Source of the DNA: JAJCYL01 sp963664285 | GTDB lineage: Bacteria; Bacteroidota; Bacteroidia; Cytophagales; Cyclobacteriaceae | Direction: 5' to 3' | Assembly: GCA_963664285.2 (NCBI GenBank) | Contig: CAXXNX010000040.1 | Location: forward strand, 124,001 to 188,000 | Length of the DNA: 64,000 nucleotides | Part shown: positions 47,782-57,019 of the stretch, one piece after another | Layout: each line of letters opens with the position of its first letter | Numbering within the stretch: position 1 is the stretch's first letter | The notes under the pieces: generated by a model | Seen by the model: the letters and a program-made list of their open reading frames with translations, nothing else | The model's database searches: none | What the model was told of the DNA's origin: nothing | Made by a program: the position numbers and the translations under genes

Positions 47782-48786
47782 CTACGCAGGTAGTTCTTGT
47801 GTTCTTTTTCGTAGAGGAATCTTTAAGGTTACAAGAAAACTCTCTTTTTCTTGTAATATGATAAGTTCATAGTCCTCTTTGTAAAGCAAATCCAATCGTC
47901 TCCTGACGTTCTTTAAGCCTATACCTTTTTCTTCGCCACTACCATTCTCGATTTCTAGTTCACTGTTGTTTTCAACTTTGAAAGTAAGCTCTTCCGATCG
48001 AATTTTCAGTTCAATTGAAACCCATGCTTTCTTTAACTGGCTATTGGCCCCATGCTTAAAAGTATTCTCCAAAAAAGGAAGAAAAATTAGAGGAGCGATG
48101 GTCTTTTCTTCACTACCACTCTCAATATTCAAATTCAATTCAAGAAGATCACCATATCTCATTTTCTCAATTTCGATATAGTCGTGAATAAACTTTACTT
48201 CTTTGCTCAACGGAACATTCTCAACATTGCACTCATAGAGCATATAGTCGATCATATCGGATAACTTCAACACCATTGCAGGAGCGAGGTCAGATTTTTT
48301 CAAGGTTAGCGCATAGAGATTATTTAATGTATTGAATAAGAAGTGCGGATGAATTTGAGTTTTGAGGAATTTCAATTCCGCTTCGAGTTTCTCTTGAACA
48401 AGTACTTGATGATCCTCTTTTCCCTGATACCAAAATTTTAAAAGTTTGATGGCAACCGCTAAGCCGACTACCGGATAAATCCCTACAAATTCCTTTATGA
48501 TTTTGGTTGGAATGAAAATGGCATATGCCTGACCTTCAGGAGCCCAAATAGGATAATAAACATAGTAGGTAACAAACCTTTGTCCCAAGCCGGAAATTAA
48601 TATTAGAAGGATAACCCAAAGACCAAAACGAACATGCTTTCCCTGGAGTAAGTATTTGGGCAAAAGAAAGTAAAGGGTGAAATAGGTAGCGAGTATTTTG
48701 ACTGGTAGAAATATCAATTCTGAACTGAAAGATCGTTCGAAATTCTCTTCATAGGCACCATACAGTGTACCAAAAAAAGAGGACAT
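47782..48786 (-). CDS. LytS/YehU-type membrane sensor histidine kinase
   Basis: This is a kinase of the His-kinase/HATPase type that pairs with LytTR regulators. It has about four membrane segments in residues 20-130, the phosphorylated His in QIHPHFLFNTLNNLY, and a GHKL ATPase domain ending KGIGLKNVRRRLDLLY. The Met start follows a T7 run; with one T fewer the frame continues upstream as GGIISHLIFWLCYVLFFGTL, which looks like a fuller first helix. The N-terminus may thus be damaged. Its partner regulator gene downstream is broken by an IS. Confidence 0.85.
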   Translation of the reverse strand: MSSFFGTLYGAYEENFERSFSSELIFLPVKILATYFTLYFLLPKYLLQGKHVRFGLWVILLILISGLGQRFVTYYVYYPIWAPEGQAYAIFIPTKIIKEFVGIYPVVGLAVAIKLLKFWYQGKEDHQVLVQEKLEAELKFLKTQIHPHFLFNTLNNLYALTLKKSDLAPAMVLKLSDMIDYMLYECNVENVPLSKEVKFIHDYIEIEKMRYGDLLELNLNIESGSEEKTIAPLIFLPFLENTFKHGANSQLKKAWVSIELKIRSEELTFKVENNSELEIENGSGEEKGIGLKNVRRRLDLLYKEDYELIILQEKESFLVTLKIPLRKRTQELPA

Positions 48787-48974
48787 AACAAAGCCAAAAA
48801 ATCAAATGACTGATGATTCCACCTTCAAAAAGCTTCCTGAGATTATATCTAGTAACATATCAAGCTATCCTCAAAAATATAATCCGAATAACATCAGATT
48901 GCCATCATTATGGATAAATCCATCCAGATAGCTATTTGCCTCCAATGAACACAGTAAAATTCGTGATAAACGGG

Positions 48975-49577
48975 TCAAATTAATGGGCTGAGTTTTTTCC
49001 AAAGTTGATCAGCATCTTTAAAATGAATTGCCTGAAGACCTGCTTCTTTTGCCGCCTGAACGTTTGGTACCGAATCATCAATAAAAACGGCATTTGATGG
49101 CACTAAAGCATATCGTTTAATTAGAAGCTGATATATCTCAAGATCAGGCTTTTTCATTCTCTCTTCACCAGATACCAAGATTCCTTCAAACAACTCAAGA
49201 AATTGATATCGATCCATTGCGATAGGAAATGTTTGGTGGGACCAGTTTGTTAGAGCAAGTAACCGACACTTATTCTCAGTCTTTAGTTCTTCAAGTAATT
49301 GGACTGTTTCAGTTATTGGCCCGCCGAGCATTTCACTCCATCTTTTGTAGAATGCAGTAATTTCATCTTTATAATGGGGATGAATCGGTGCTAATTGCTC
49401 AATCGCCTCCTCAAAAGTCCTCCCTGCATCTTGCTGAACATTCCAATCTGAATTGCATACATTTTCAAGGAACCCTTCCATCTCTTTTTCTTCTTCGAAA
49501 ATCTTGTTGTACAGGTGTCTAGGATTCCAATCGATAAGAACTCCTCCGAGGTCAAAAATTATAGTATCAATTTTCAA
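48975..49577 (-). CDS. HAD-superfamily hydrolase (subfamily IA)
   Basis: This 200-residue phosphatase-like protein has motif I DLGGVLIDW (the canonical second Asp is replaced in DLGG, as in many HAD-IA members), motif II LALTNWS, the lysine in KKPDLEIY and motif III VFIDDSVPNVQAA. Its start overlaps pheS by 4 bp (ATGA), so the genes are coupled. Substrate is unknown. Confidence 0.85.
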   Translation of the reverse strand: MKIDTIIFDLGGVLIDWNPRHLYNKIFEEEKEMEGFLENVCNSDWNVQQDAGRTFEEAIEQLAPIHPHYKDEITAFYKRWSEMLGGPITETVQLLEELKTENKCRLLALTNWSHQTFPIAMDRYQFLELFEGILVSGEERMKKPDLEIYQLLIKRYALVPSNAVFIDDSVPNVQAAKEAGLQAIHFKDADQLWKKLSPLI

Positions 49578-50617
49578 GTTACCCCAGTAAATTGTTTAAG
49601 GAAACGTATGTCATTTTCAGTGTAGAGCCTTAGATCATTGATTTCGTATTTCAACATGGCAATGCGTTCTATGCCCATTCCGAAGGCGAATCCGGTGTAT
49701 TTCTGAGAATCAATACCACAGCTTTCCAAAACATTAGGATCGACCATCCCGGAGCCGGCAATCTCTACCCAACCACTGTATTTGCATATATTGCAGCCAT
49801 CACCTTTACAAATCAAACATGATATGTCTATTTCAGCGCTGGGTTCCGTGAATGGAAAATATGAAGGGCGATACCTGATTTCAATATCCTTGCCGAACAT
49901 CTCCTTGGCAAAATGATAAAGTGTTTGCTTTAAATCCTTGAAGCCAACATTTTCATCAACATAAAGACCCTCTACCTGGTGAAATACACAATGTGCTCTG
50001 GCTGAAATAGCTTCATTCCTAAAAACTCTGCCGGGCATAATTGATCTGATTGGTGGTTTAGTGCGCTCCATCAGTCGAATTTGTACATTTGAAGTATGAG
50101 TCCTCAATAAAATGTCCTGGCCAATGTCCTTTCCATCAGCCTTTTTAATAAAAAAAGTATCCTGCATCTCTCTGGCAGGGTGATTCGGCGAGAAATTAAG
50201 CGCTGTGAAATTGTGCCAATCATCCTCTATCTCCGGGCCGTCAGTTACATTGAAACCAATTCTTTCAAAGATTTTAATGATCCTATTCCTTACTTTAGTA
50301 AGCGGATGAAGAGAACCCAATGACCCAGGAATAGATGGTAAAGTCAAATCAATTGTCTCAGATTTTCCTCCACTCTTATCTGTATTCAGGCTTTTTGATA
50401 ATTCCTGGAATTTCTCCTGCGCCTGGGTTTTTAGCTCATTGAGGGCGGCACCAAATTCCTTTTTCTTTTCATTGGGTACATTCTTGAAGTCGTTGAACAA
50501 ATCCGTGACGACGCTTTTCCTGCTGATAAAGCGCAGGCGAAACTTCTCCAGGTCTTCCTCCGACCTGACGACAATATCCAACAATTCTTTTTTGAGTTCT
50601 TCTACTTTCTCAAACAT
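49574..50617 (-). CDS. pheS: Phenylalanine-tRNA ligase alpha subunit
   Basis: PheS is the catalytic subunit of the (alpha-beta)2 enzyme that charges tRNA-Phe. The 347-residue length is normal. The N-terminal coiled-coil (to about 90) is followed by the catalytic domain with PGSLGSLHPLTKV, GPEIEDDWHNFTALNFSPNHPARE and the C-terminal GMGIERIAML. pheT is 2.3 kb upstream on the same strand, separated by zapA and rny. Confidence 0.97.
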   Translation of the reverse strand: MFEKVEELKKELLDIVVRSEEDLEKFRLRFISRKSVVTDLFNDFKNVPNEKKKEFGAALNELKTQAQEKFQELSKSLNTDKSGGKSETIDLTLPSIPGSLGSLHPLTKVRNRIIKIFERIGFNVTDGPEIEDDWHNFTALNFSPNHPAREMQDTFFIKKADGKDIGQDILLRTHTSNVQIRLMERTKPPIRSIMPGRVFRNEAISARAHCVFHQVEGLYVDENVGFKDLKQTLYHFAKEMFGKDIEIRYRPSYFPFTEPSAEIDISCLICKGDGCNICKYSGWVEIAGSGMVDPNVLESCGIDSQKYTGFAFGMGIERIAMLKYEINDLRLYTENDIRFLKQFTGVT

Positions 50618-50676
50618 CTATTCTCCATTTGAAAAAAACCTTAGTGACAAAGATTCTTCGTTTCCTTAATGTTAGA

Positions 50677-52242
50677 CTATTTCGCAAATGCAATGGCCCT
50701 TGTCTCCCTGATTACCGTAACTTTAATCTGACCCGGATACTGCATCTCTGTTTCTATTTTTTGTGAGATTTGAAAAGACAGATCACTTGCCGTTTGATCA
50801 TCTACATTTTCTGCGTCAACCAATACCCTTAATTCCCGTCCTGCCTGAATAGCATAGCACTTGTTCACACCATCAAAATTCAGAGCCAGGGATTCAAGAT
50901 CTTTAAGCCTCTTGATGTATTGTTCCATTATTTCTCGTCGGGCACCCGGACGAGAACCGGAAATGGCATCACATGCCTGGATGATGGGTGAAATAAGTGA
51001 GGTCATCTCAATCTCATCATGGTGCGCCCCGATAGCATTGCACACTTCAGCATTTTCTTTGTATTTCTTGGCTAATTCCATACCAAGTAGTGCGTGAGGT
51101 TGCTCTGATTCACCCGGGAAAACTTTCCCAATGTCGTGTAGCAATCCGGCCCTTTTGGCAAGCTTTGGATTAAGACCGAGTTCAGCCGCCAAATTGGTAC
51201 ATAGCTTTGCTACTTCCCGTGAGTGCTGCAACAAGTTTTGGCCATAGGACGATCTGAATCTCATACGACCAACCATTTTGATCAACTCCGGATGTAATCC
51301 ATGGATGCCCAAATCGATCACGGTTCGTTCACCTGTCTCCACAATTTCCTCCTCAATATTCTTCCTGGTCTTGTCTACGATTTCTTCAATCCTTGCCGGG
51401 TGGATTCTGCCATCTGCAACCAATCTATGCAGAGATAATCTCGCAACTTCTCTTCTGACAGGATCAAAGCCTGAAATAATAATCGCCTCGGGGGTATCGT
51501 CCACAATGATCTCAATGCCGGTTGCTGCTTCCAGCGCCCTAATATTCCGCCCTTCCCTTCCAATGATCTTTCCTTTGATATCATCGCTTTCAATGTTAAA
51601 AACCGACACGCAATTTTCGATGGCATGTTCGGCTGCAGTCCTCTGAATAGTTTGAATCAGGATTTTCTTAGCTTCTTTGGTGGCCGTAAGGTTAGCCTGT
51701 TCGACAATGTCTTTAATATGAGATGAAGCTTTGGTTTGTGCTTCATCCTTCAATGCTTCAACAAGCTGCTCTTTAGCTTCATCAGCCGTAAGACTAGATA
51801 TTTTTTCCAGCATACTCACCTGCTGCGTCTTTGCTTTTTCCAACTCTTCTTTTCGGCCACGAACAATGTCCATTTGAGCTTCCAGATTTTCCCTCATGGC
51901 CTCAAGTTCGTCCTCCTTTCTTTTGTTCTGCTCCAATAGTTTTGAAACCTGGCCATCCCGCTGTCGAACCTTATTCTCGTTAGATATAATAATACTCTTT
52001 TTCCTATATGATTCTTCCTCAAATTCTGATTTGAGTTTAAGGAATTTCTCCTTAGCCTCCAGGATTTTGTCTTTCTTTATATTCTCAGCAGTAATCTCTG
52101 CTTCCTTGATTACAAGCTTACTTTTTTTCTCAGCCTCTTTCTCAAGCTTACTGTAATATTTTTTAAGAAGCTTGCGTCCAATAAAAATGCCAACCGCCAA
52201 ACTCACAATGGCTACGATGATCAGCATAAGTACGTTTTCCAT
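50677..52242 (-). CDS. rny: Ribonuclease Y
   Basis: RNase Y is a membrane-anchored endonuclease that starts mRNA decay. The 521-residue protein has an N-terminal helix (MLIIVAIVSLAVGIFIG), a long coiled-coil, a KH domain (KGKIIGREGRNIRALEAATG) and an HD domain (LLHDIGK, IGAHHDE). It lies between zapA and pheS. Confidence 0.97.
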   Translation of the reverse strand: MENVLMLIIVAIVSLAVGIFIGRKLLKKYYSKLEKEAEKKSKLVIKEAEITAENIKKDKILEAKEKFLKLKSEFEEESYRKKSIIISNENKVRQRDGQVSKLLEQNKRKEDELEAMRENLEAQMDIVRGRKEELEKAKTQQVSMLEKISSLTADEAKEQLVEALKDEAQTKASSHIKDIVEQANLTATKEAKKILIQTIQRTAAEHAIENCVSVFNIESDDIKGKIIGREGRNIRALEAATGIEIIVDDTPEAIIISGFDPVRREVARLSLHRLVADGRIHPARIEEIVDKTRKNIEEEIVETGERTVIDLGIHGLHPELIKMVGRMRFRSSYGQNLLQHSREVAKLCTNLAAELGLNPKLAKRAGLLHDIGKVFPGESEQPHALLGMELAKKYKENAEVCNAIGAHHDEIEMTSLISPIIQACDAISGSRPGARREIMEQYIKRLKDLESLALNFDGVNKCYAIQAGRELRVLVDAENVDDQTASDLSFQISQKIETEMQYPGQIKVTVIRETRAIAFAK

Positions 52243-52334
52243 CTTATATACCAGTTTTAGGATTAGTAATAAACTGGTAGCGCCAAGTACAGATTACAGG
52301 CTGGTAATTAACAGTGTGGGAAATATATTTGGGA

Positions 52335-52619
52335 TTAAATGACTTGGGTGATTAGACTATTTAGTTGACTGATCTTATTAATGGCTACAGAATTATCATT
52401 ATCAACATCTTCATCTGATCTCAGTTTGTCTGTCATACAGTCAAACGCAACCATTGCCAGGAGATCCTGAAGGTCATCGATACCAAACTGGTCCGCGTAT
52501 GATTTGATTTTTTCATTAACCAATTTACCTGCATTTCTGACCCGCTCTTCATCCTCTGCCTCCACTTTCATGGGATACTCCCTGTTCCCTATTTTTATTT
52601 TAACTGAAAGTTCACTCAT
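52335..52619 (-). CDS. zapA: Cell division protein ZapA
   Basis: ZapA binds and crosslinks FtsZ filaments. From Met at 52619 the protein has 94 residues: MSELSVKIKIGNREYPMKVE, then a dimer-forming helical part. The open frame begins 11 codons earlier but the start MSELSV fits the family. It follows the coiled-coil gene closely and is followed by rny. Confidence 0.85.
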   Translation of the reverse strand: MSELSVKIKIGNREYPMKVEAEDEERVRNAGKLVNEKIKSYADQFGIDDLQDLLAMVAFDCMTDKLRSDEDVDNDNSVAINKISQLNSLITQVI

Positions 52620-52627
52620 GTGTGTAC

Positions 52628-52924
52628 TTATTCGCTCAAATGAGCTATACACTTATCTATTTCCTTTACGTACTCGTTAATTACCTGTTTTAGCTCTGTA
52701 GTATCGCCTCCGCTAACTACCACGCCATCAACAAGTTTAGTTATTTTATCCTTATTTTTAAAATTGTCAATTTGCTCTTCTTTCGCCTTCAAGTACTGTT
52801 TCAGCTCCTGGTTTTGTTCCTTCAAAATCTCGTTTTCGCCTATAATACTCTTATGGTCATTGATCATGAGGATCAACTTCCGTTCGAGCGACTGCAATTC
52901 CGAGTTGAGTTGGGATTTTTGCAT
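52628..52924 (-). CDS. Coiled-coil protein between pheT and zapA
   Basis: This 98-residue protein is almost entirely heptad-like (ELQSLERKLILMINDHKSI, KEQNQELKQYLKAKEEQI). It lies 1 nt after the pheT stop and just before zapA. A small coiled-coil protein beside zapA is reminiscent of ZapB-like FtsZ-ring factors, but there is no sequence proof. It is conserved in position in Bacteroidota, from general knowledge. Confidence 0.7.
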   Translation of the reverse strand: MQKSQLNSELQSLERKLILMINDHKSIIGENEILKEQNQELKQYLKAKEEQIDNFKNKDKITKLVDGVVVSGGDTTELKQVINEYVKEIDKCIAHLSE

Positions 52925-52925
52925 T

Positions 52926-55343
52926 TTACTTTCGAATCAAGGCGCCCAATTTACTTTCAAACGTACTTATCAAGCGGTTCATAACATTGTCAATTTGCTT
53001 GTCTTTTAGCGTCTGATTTTCGTCTTGTAATATAAAACTAATTGCGTAAGCTTTCTTATCCTTTCCGATATTTTCTCCCTCATATATACTAAAGACATTA
53101 ATATCTTTAATGAGCTTACGTTCCACTTTTTCTGTTATTAATCTGATCTTATTGAAGCTTATTTTCTTGTCCATTACTAATGACAAATCACGGCGAACCT
53201 CCGGAAACTTAGGCACTTCTTTATAAACTAAAAGCTGAGAAGATTTCTTCAAGAGTCGATTCCAATATAATTCTGCATACAGCACCTCACGTGATACATC
53301 CGCCAGCTTAGCAAGTTCAGGATTGACCCAGCCAAATATGCCAATAATCTGCTGATTATAAGTCAGTTGCAGGGCTGATGACCATACAGGATTCTCGATC
53401 ACCTCCGAGTGATATCCGTCGATCGCCAAGCGCTCCAGGCATGAGTAAACACAGCCAGCCAAGTCATGGAATTCCACGTTTCTTTCTTCCTCAAGCCAAT
53501 GCTCCGGGTGCTTGTTACCCGTCATATAGATAGCCAGTATCTCTTCTTCCTTGTACTTACCTTTCAAGTTTCTATAAATTTTGCCAAACTCAAAGAGCTT
53601 CAAATTCTTTTGCTTTCTGTTGACGTTATGAGTGATTACTTCCAATCCGCTAGGAAGAAGACTCTGTCGCATCACACCTAGGTCTTCGCTCAGTTTATTA
53701 AGTATTTCAACATCCTCCCTTTGATCTAATGTCCCTAGTTCTTCTGAATAAATGGGCTTTGAAAGTGAGTTCGTTATAATCTCGTAAAACCCCTTCGAAA
53801 CCATCATCTCACCAATCCTCACCTGGAGATCATCCTTGTCCCGTTCAGGAAAATCGGAAAGAAAGTCAGAACTTAAATCTTCATCCAACTCTACGTTGTC
53901 GTAACCATAGATTCTCAAAATTTCCTCAATAACATCAGCTTCTCTTTGAACATCCACCCTGTATGGAGGAATGGTTGCCGTAAATCCATCGTTCGTCTGA
54001 TTGGAAACTTGAATGTCTAAGTTTTGTAATATTTCTAATATTCTTCTCTCGCCGATCTTCTTTCCAATCAGCCTGTCGATATTTTTGAAACTCATAGATA
54101 CTACAAAGTCCTTAACCGGGTTGGGATAAATATCGATTACTTCAGAGCTTATACAACCATTGGCTATTTCCTTAATGAGCGCCGCCGCCCATTTTAAGGC
54201 AAAGACTGTTAGGTTTGGATCGGTACCTCTCTCAAACCGGAAAGAAGCATCAGTTTTCAAGCCATGATGAAGCGACGTTTTACGGATGTAGTCAGGTGAG
54301 AAGTAAGCGCTTTCTAAGAAAATATTCCTAGTTGATGCACTAATCCCGGATTTTATTCCACCAAAAACACCTGCAATACACATTCCTTCTTTCTCATTGC
54401 ATATCATCAGATCATGCGAAGTCAGGTTTCTCTCTTTCTCATCAAGGGTTGTAAATTTAGAGCCCTCCGATAAGGTTTTCACGATCACTTTCTTCCCAAT
54501 GATTTCATCGTAATCAAATGCATGCAATGGCTGGCCCAAGGAATGCAGGACGAAATTAGTGATGTCTACCACATTATTGATTGGTGTTATACCAATCGAG
54601 GTCATACGATTTTTTAACCATACAGGGCTCTCTTTAATTTCCACATTTGAAATATTAACACCGGAATATCTTGGAGCGCCAACTGAATCTTCAACTATTA
54701 CTTCTATTGGCAAATCGTTGTTGTCCACTTTGAAAGCATCTATTGACGGCCACTTAACTTCCCTACCTGTGATTGCTTTCAGATCACGACAGACTCCTAG
54801 ATGGGAGGCGGCATCAGCTCGGTTCGGAGTTAAGCCTATTTCAAAGATGTCATCTGATGCTACATCCAACAGTTTGATTGCCGGCGTACCATTTTTTTGA
54901 GAAGTTTCCAAAACTATAATGCCCGAATGGTCATAACTTAAACCAATTTCAAAAGCAGAGCAGATCATCCCTTCGGAAACTTCACCTCTGATCTTAGCTT
55001 TGGTAAGTTTAAAACCTTCCTCTTTATCTGATGGATAAATTGTGCAACCAACTGGTGCAACAATCACCTTTTGACCCTTTGCTACATTAGGAGCGCCACA
55101 AACAATTTGTGAAGGATTGCCGTTGCCGATATCCACCGTAGTCATGCTGAGTTTATCTGCATTTGGATGTTTTTCACAAGAAAGAACTTCTCCAACAACA
55201 AGTCCTTTCAAACCTCCTTTTATCGACTCAAACTTTTCAATTCCTTCCACTTCAAGGCCTGTGGCAGTAAGAATCTCCGATATTTCCGATACACTTTCTG
55301 TAAGGTCAAAAAATTGTTTGAGCCAATTGTATGAAATCTTCAT
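52926..55343 (-). CDS. pheT: Phenylalanine-tRNA ligase beta subunit
   Basis: PheT binds tRNA-Phe and edits mischarged Tyr. The 805-residue length is normal. It has an N-terminal tRNA-binding EMAP-like domain (VVGEVLSCEKHPNADKLSMT), the B3/B4 editing domain (ESAYFSPDYIRKTSLHHGLKTDASFRFERG), the B5 domain and a C-terminal FDX-ACB domain (YKEVPKFPEVRRDLSLVMD). It is first in the run pheT, coiled-coil, zapA, rny, pheS, HAD. Confidence 0.97.
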   Translation of the reverse strand: MKISYNWLKQFFDLTESVSEISEILTATGLEVEGIEKFESIKGGLKGLVVGEVLSCEKHPNADKLSMTTVDIGNGNPSQIVCGAPNVAKGQKVIVAPVGCTIYPSDKEEGFKLTKAKIRGEVSEGMICSAFEIGLSYDHSGIIVLETSQKNGTPAIKLLDVASDDIFEIGLTPNRADAASHLGVCRDLKAITGREVKWPSIDAFKVDNNDLPIEVIVEDSVGAPRYSGVNISNVEIKESPVWLKNRMTSIGITPINNVVDITNFVLHSLGQPLHAFDYDEIIGKKVIVKTLSEGSKFTTLDEKERNLTSHDLMICNEKEGMCIAGVFGGIKSGISASTRNIFLESAYFSPDYIRKTSLHHGLKTDASFRFERGTDPNLTVFALKWAAALIKEIANGCISSEVIDIYPNPVKDFVVSMSFKNIDRLIGKKIGERRILEILQNLDIQVSNQTNDGFTATIPPYRVDVQREADVIEEILRIYGYDNVELDEDLSSDFLSDFPERDKDDLQVRIGEMMVSKGFYEIITNSLSKPIYSEELGTLDQREDVEILNKLSEDLGVMRQSLLPSGLEVITHNVNRKQKNLKLFEFGKIYRNLKGKYKEEEILAIYMTGNKHPEHWLEEERNVEFHDLAGCVYSCLERLAIDGYHSEVIENPVWSSALQLTYNQQIIGIFGWVNPELAKLADVSREVLYAELYWNRLLKKSSQLLVYKEVPKFPEVRRDLSLVMDKKISFNKIRLITEKVERKLIKDINVFSIYEGENIGKDKKAYAISFILQDENQTLKDKQIDNVMNRLISTFESKLGALIRK

Positions 55344-55682
55344 CCCGCCAATATTGTGCTTTCAAAAAACAAAGGCGTAAAGTTATTCTAGTTTGGCAAA
55401 ATAGCACATTTATGGAAGTGCTGAAATGATCGTCATAGTTCATGATTGCAGACTGACAATTTCACTTTGCCCTGAATTGTCATTAGAAATCATATACTAT
55501 GCCTCTATGTCGAAATCCTCCTGTGCCTTCGCGAGTCCTTAGCCAGAGGCTGCTGCCGCCGCAGAAAGCCGCTACGGCGAAGCACGGTGCGAGTACCTGT
55601 CTCACAGCAACTTAGACTGCTCACTGCTCCTACGCTGAAAGCTTCGGCGTAAGCGTTACAAAGTCCAATGACAAATCCGGGC
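55344..55682. other. Intergenic region with GC-rich hairpin block
   Basis: No gene is supported. Positions 55520-55660 are much more GC-rich than the surroundings. TACGCTGAA/TTCGGCGTA (55632-55652) is a strong hairpin with a 3-nt loop, and GCCGC repeats form others. It looks like a REP-like or recently inserted repeat. Confidence 0.55.
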
Positions 55683-56009
55683 TTAGTTATTATTCCAAAT
55701 GAGGCGATCAATTTGCCAGGTACCCTTGGAATCCTTCTTGAGAATCATCACATACTTGTCATCTACCTCGGTTATGGAAGAATCAATTTTGGAAATAACT
55801 TGTCCACGAGTGTATCCAACATTCACGGCAAAACCATCCGCGATCAAAGTCTCAACTGCTTCGGTCAACAAAAACAATTGGGATCCGGAAAAAATTGCTT
55901 CATAGTTTTCTCTGCCAGCACTTGACTAATTGCGTCCTTCTTCACTTTCCTTAACCGAATTACAACCGAGGGAAACAAAGAGAAGTATTATCAGGAGCTT
56001 GAAAATCAA
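55683..56009 (-). pseudogene. Small lipoprotein with in-frame stop
   Basis: The frame starts at TTG (56009), overlapping the moxR stop, with a signal peptide and lipobox (LFVSLGC). TAG at 55926-55928 (codon 28) interrupts it right after the lipoprotein linker; the frame then continues 80 residues (ENYEAIFSGSQLFLLTEAVE to KGTWQIDRLIWNNN). Either it is a decayed gene or a suppressor-read one. No domain is recognised, but the end resembles SnoaL-like or DUF4440-type small folds. Confidence 0.6.
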
Positions 56010-56972
56010 AGTAACTGCTCTATGATATTATCTACTGTGATGCCTTCTGCTTCTGCCTTAAAATTTCTCACAATACGATGTCTCAGGATGGGATTGACAA
56101 CTGCCTTGATATCTTCAATATCTGGAGAATATTTGCCTGATATCAGTGCGTTGCATTTAGCTCCAATTACGAGGTATTGGGAAGCTCTTGGTCCAGCACC
56201 CCATTCCAAATAATTACTAGCCAACTCTGACCCCTTTTTCTGTGTTTGGCCTGGTTTTTTGTACTAGTTCAACGGCATACTCTACCACATTATCTGCTAT
56301 TGGCACTTTCCTCACCAAATGCTGGTATTCCACGATCTCCTGGCCAGTTAAAATATGCTTGATTTCTGCAATATCATCCGTAGTGGTTGTTTTGACAATT
56401 TCAAGTTCTGATTCATAGCTTGGGTAATCCAACCAAATATTGAACATGAATCGGTCAAGTTGTGCTTCCGGAAGAGGGTAAGTCCCTTCCTGTTCAATAG
56501 GATTCTGGGTAGCCAGAACAAAGAATGGTTTGTCTAATTCATATCTCTTACCGGCAACTGTTACCGCATATTCTTGCATGGATTCCAATAAAGCTGCCTG
56601 TGTTTTAGGTGGGGTTCTGTTTATTTCATCAGCCAGAATAATATTGGAGAAAAGAGGACCCAAAATGAATTTGAAGTTCCTGTCCTTATCAAGGGTTTCA
56701 GCTCCGAGGATGTCAGATGGCATTAAATCGGGTGTGAACTGAATTCTGTTGAATTTTAAATTAAGGGCTGATGAAATGCTTTGTATTAGCAGGGTCTTTG
56801 CCAACCCGGGCACTCCCACCAGTAATGAATGTCCCTGGCAAAAAATAGACGTAAGCACTAATTTAACGACCTCATCCTGCCCAATGATAACCTTGCTTAT
56901 TTCATTCTTCAAGTCGGTGTATGCCTGAAGCAGCGCATCCGCCGCCTGAACTTCGGTCTCAAATTTTTCCAT
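56006..56972 (-). pseudogene. MoxR-type AAA+ ATPase, single-base frameshift
   Basis: MoxR ATPases act as chaperones for metal insertion or envelope assembly. The first frame (56972-56217) has Walker A GVPGLAKTLLIQ, Walker B LADEINRTPPKTQAALLESM and sensor FVLATQNPIEQEGTYPLPEAQLDRF, then stops after NTEKGVRVG. With GGG in place of GGGG near 56233 the frame runs on as GSELASNYLEWGAGPRASQY to 56006, giving 321 residues, a normal length. One inserted G breaks the lid domain; a sequencing error in a homopolymer is the alternative. Confidence 0.85.
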
Positions 56973-57019
56973 GAAGGATCGTCCGTTTATAATTAAACAA
57001 TGATTGTCCTAACGTGAAA

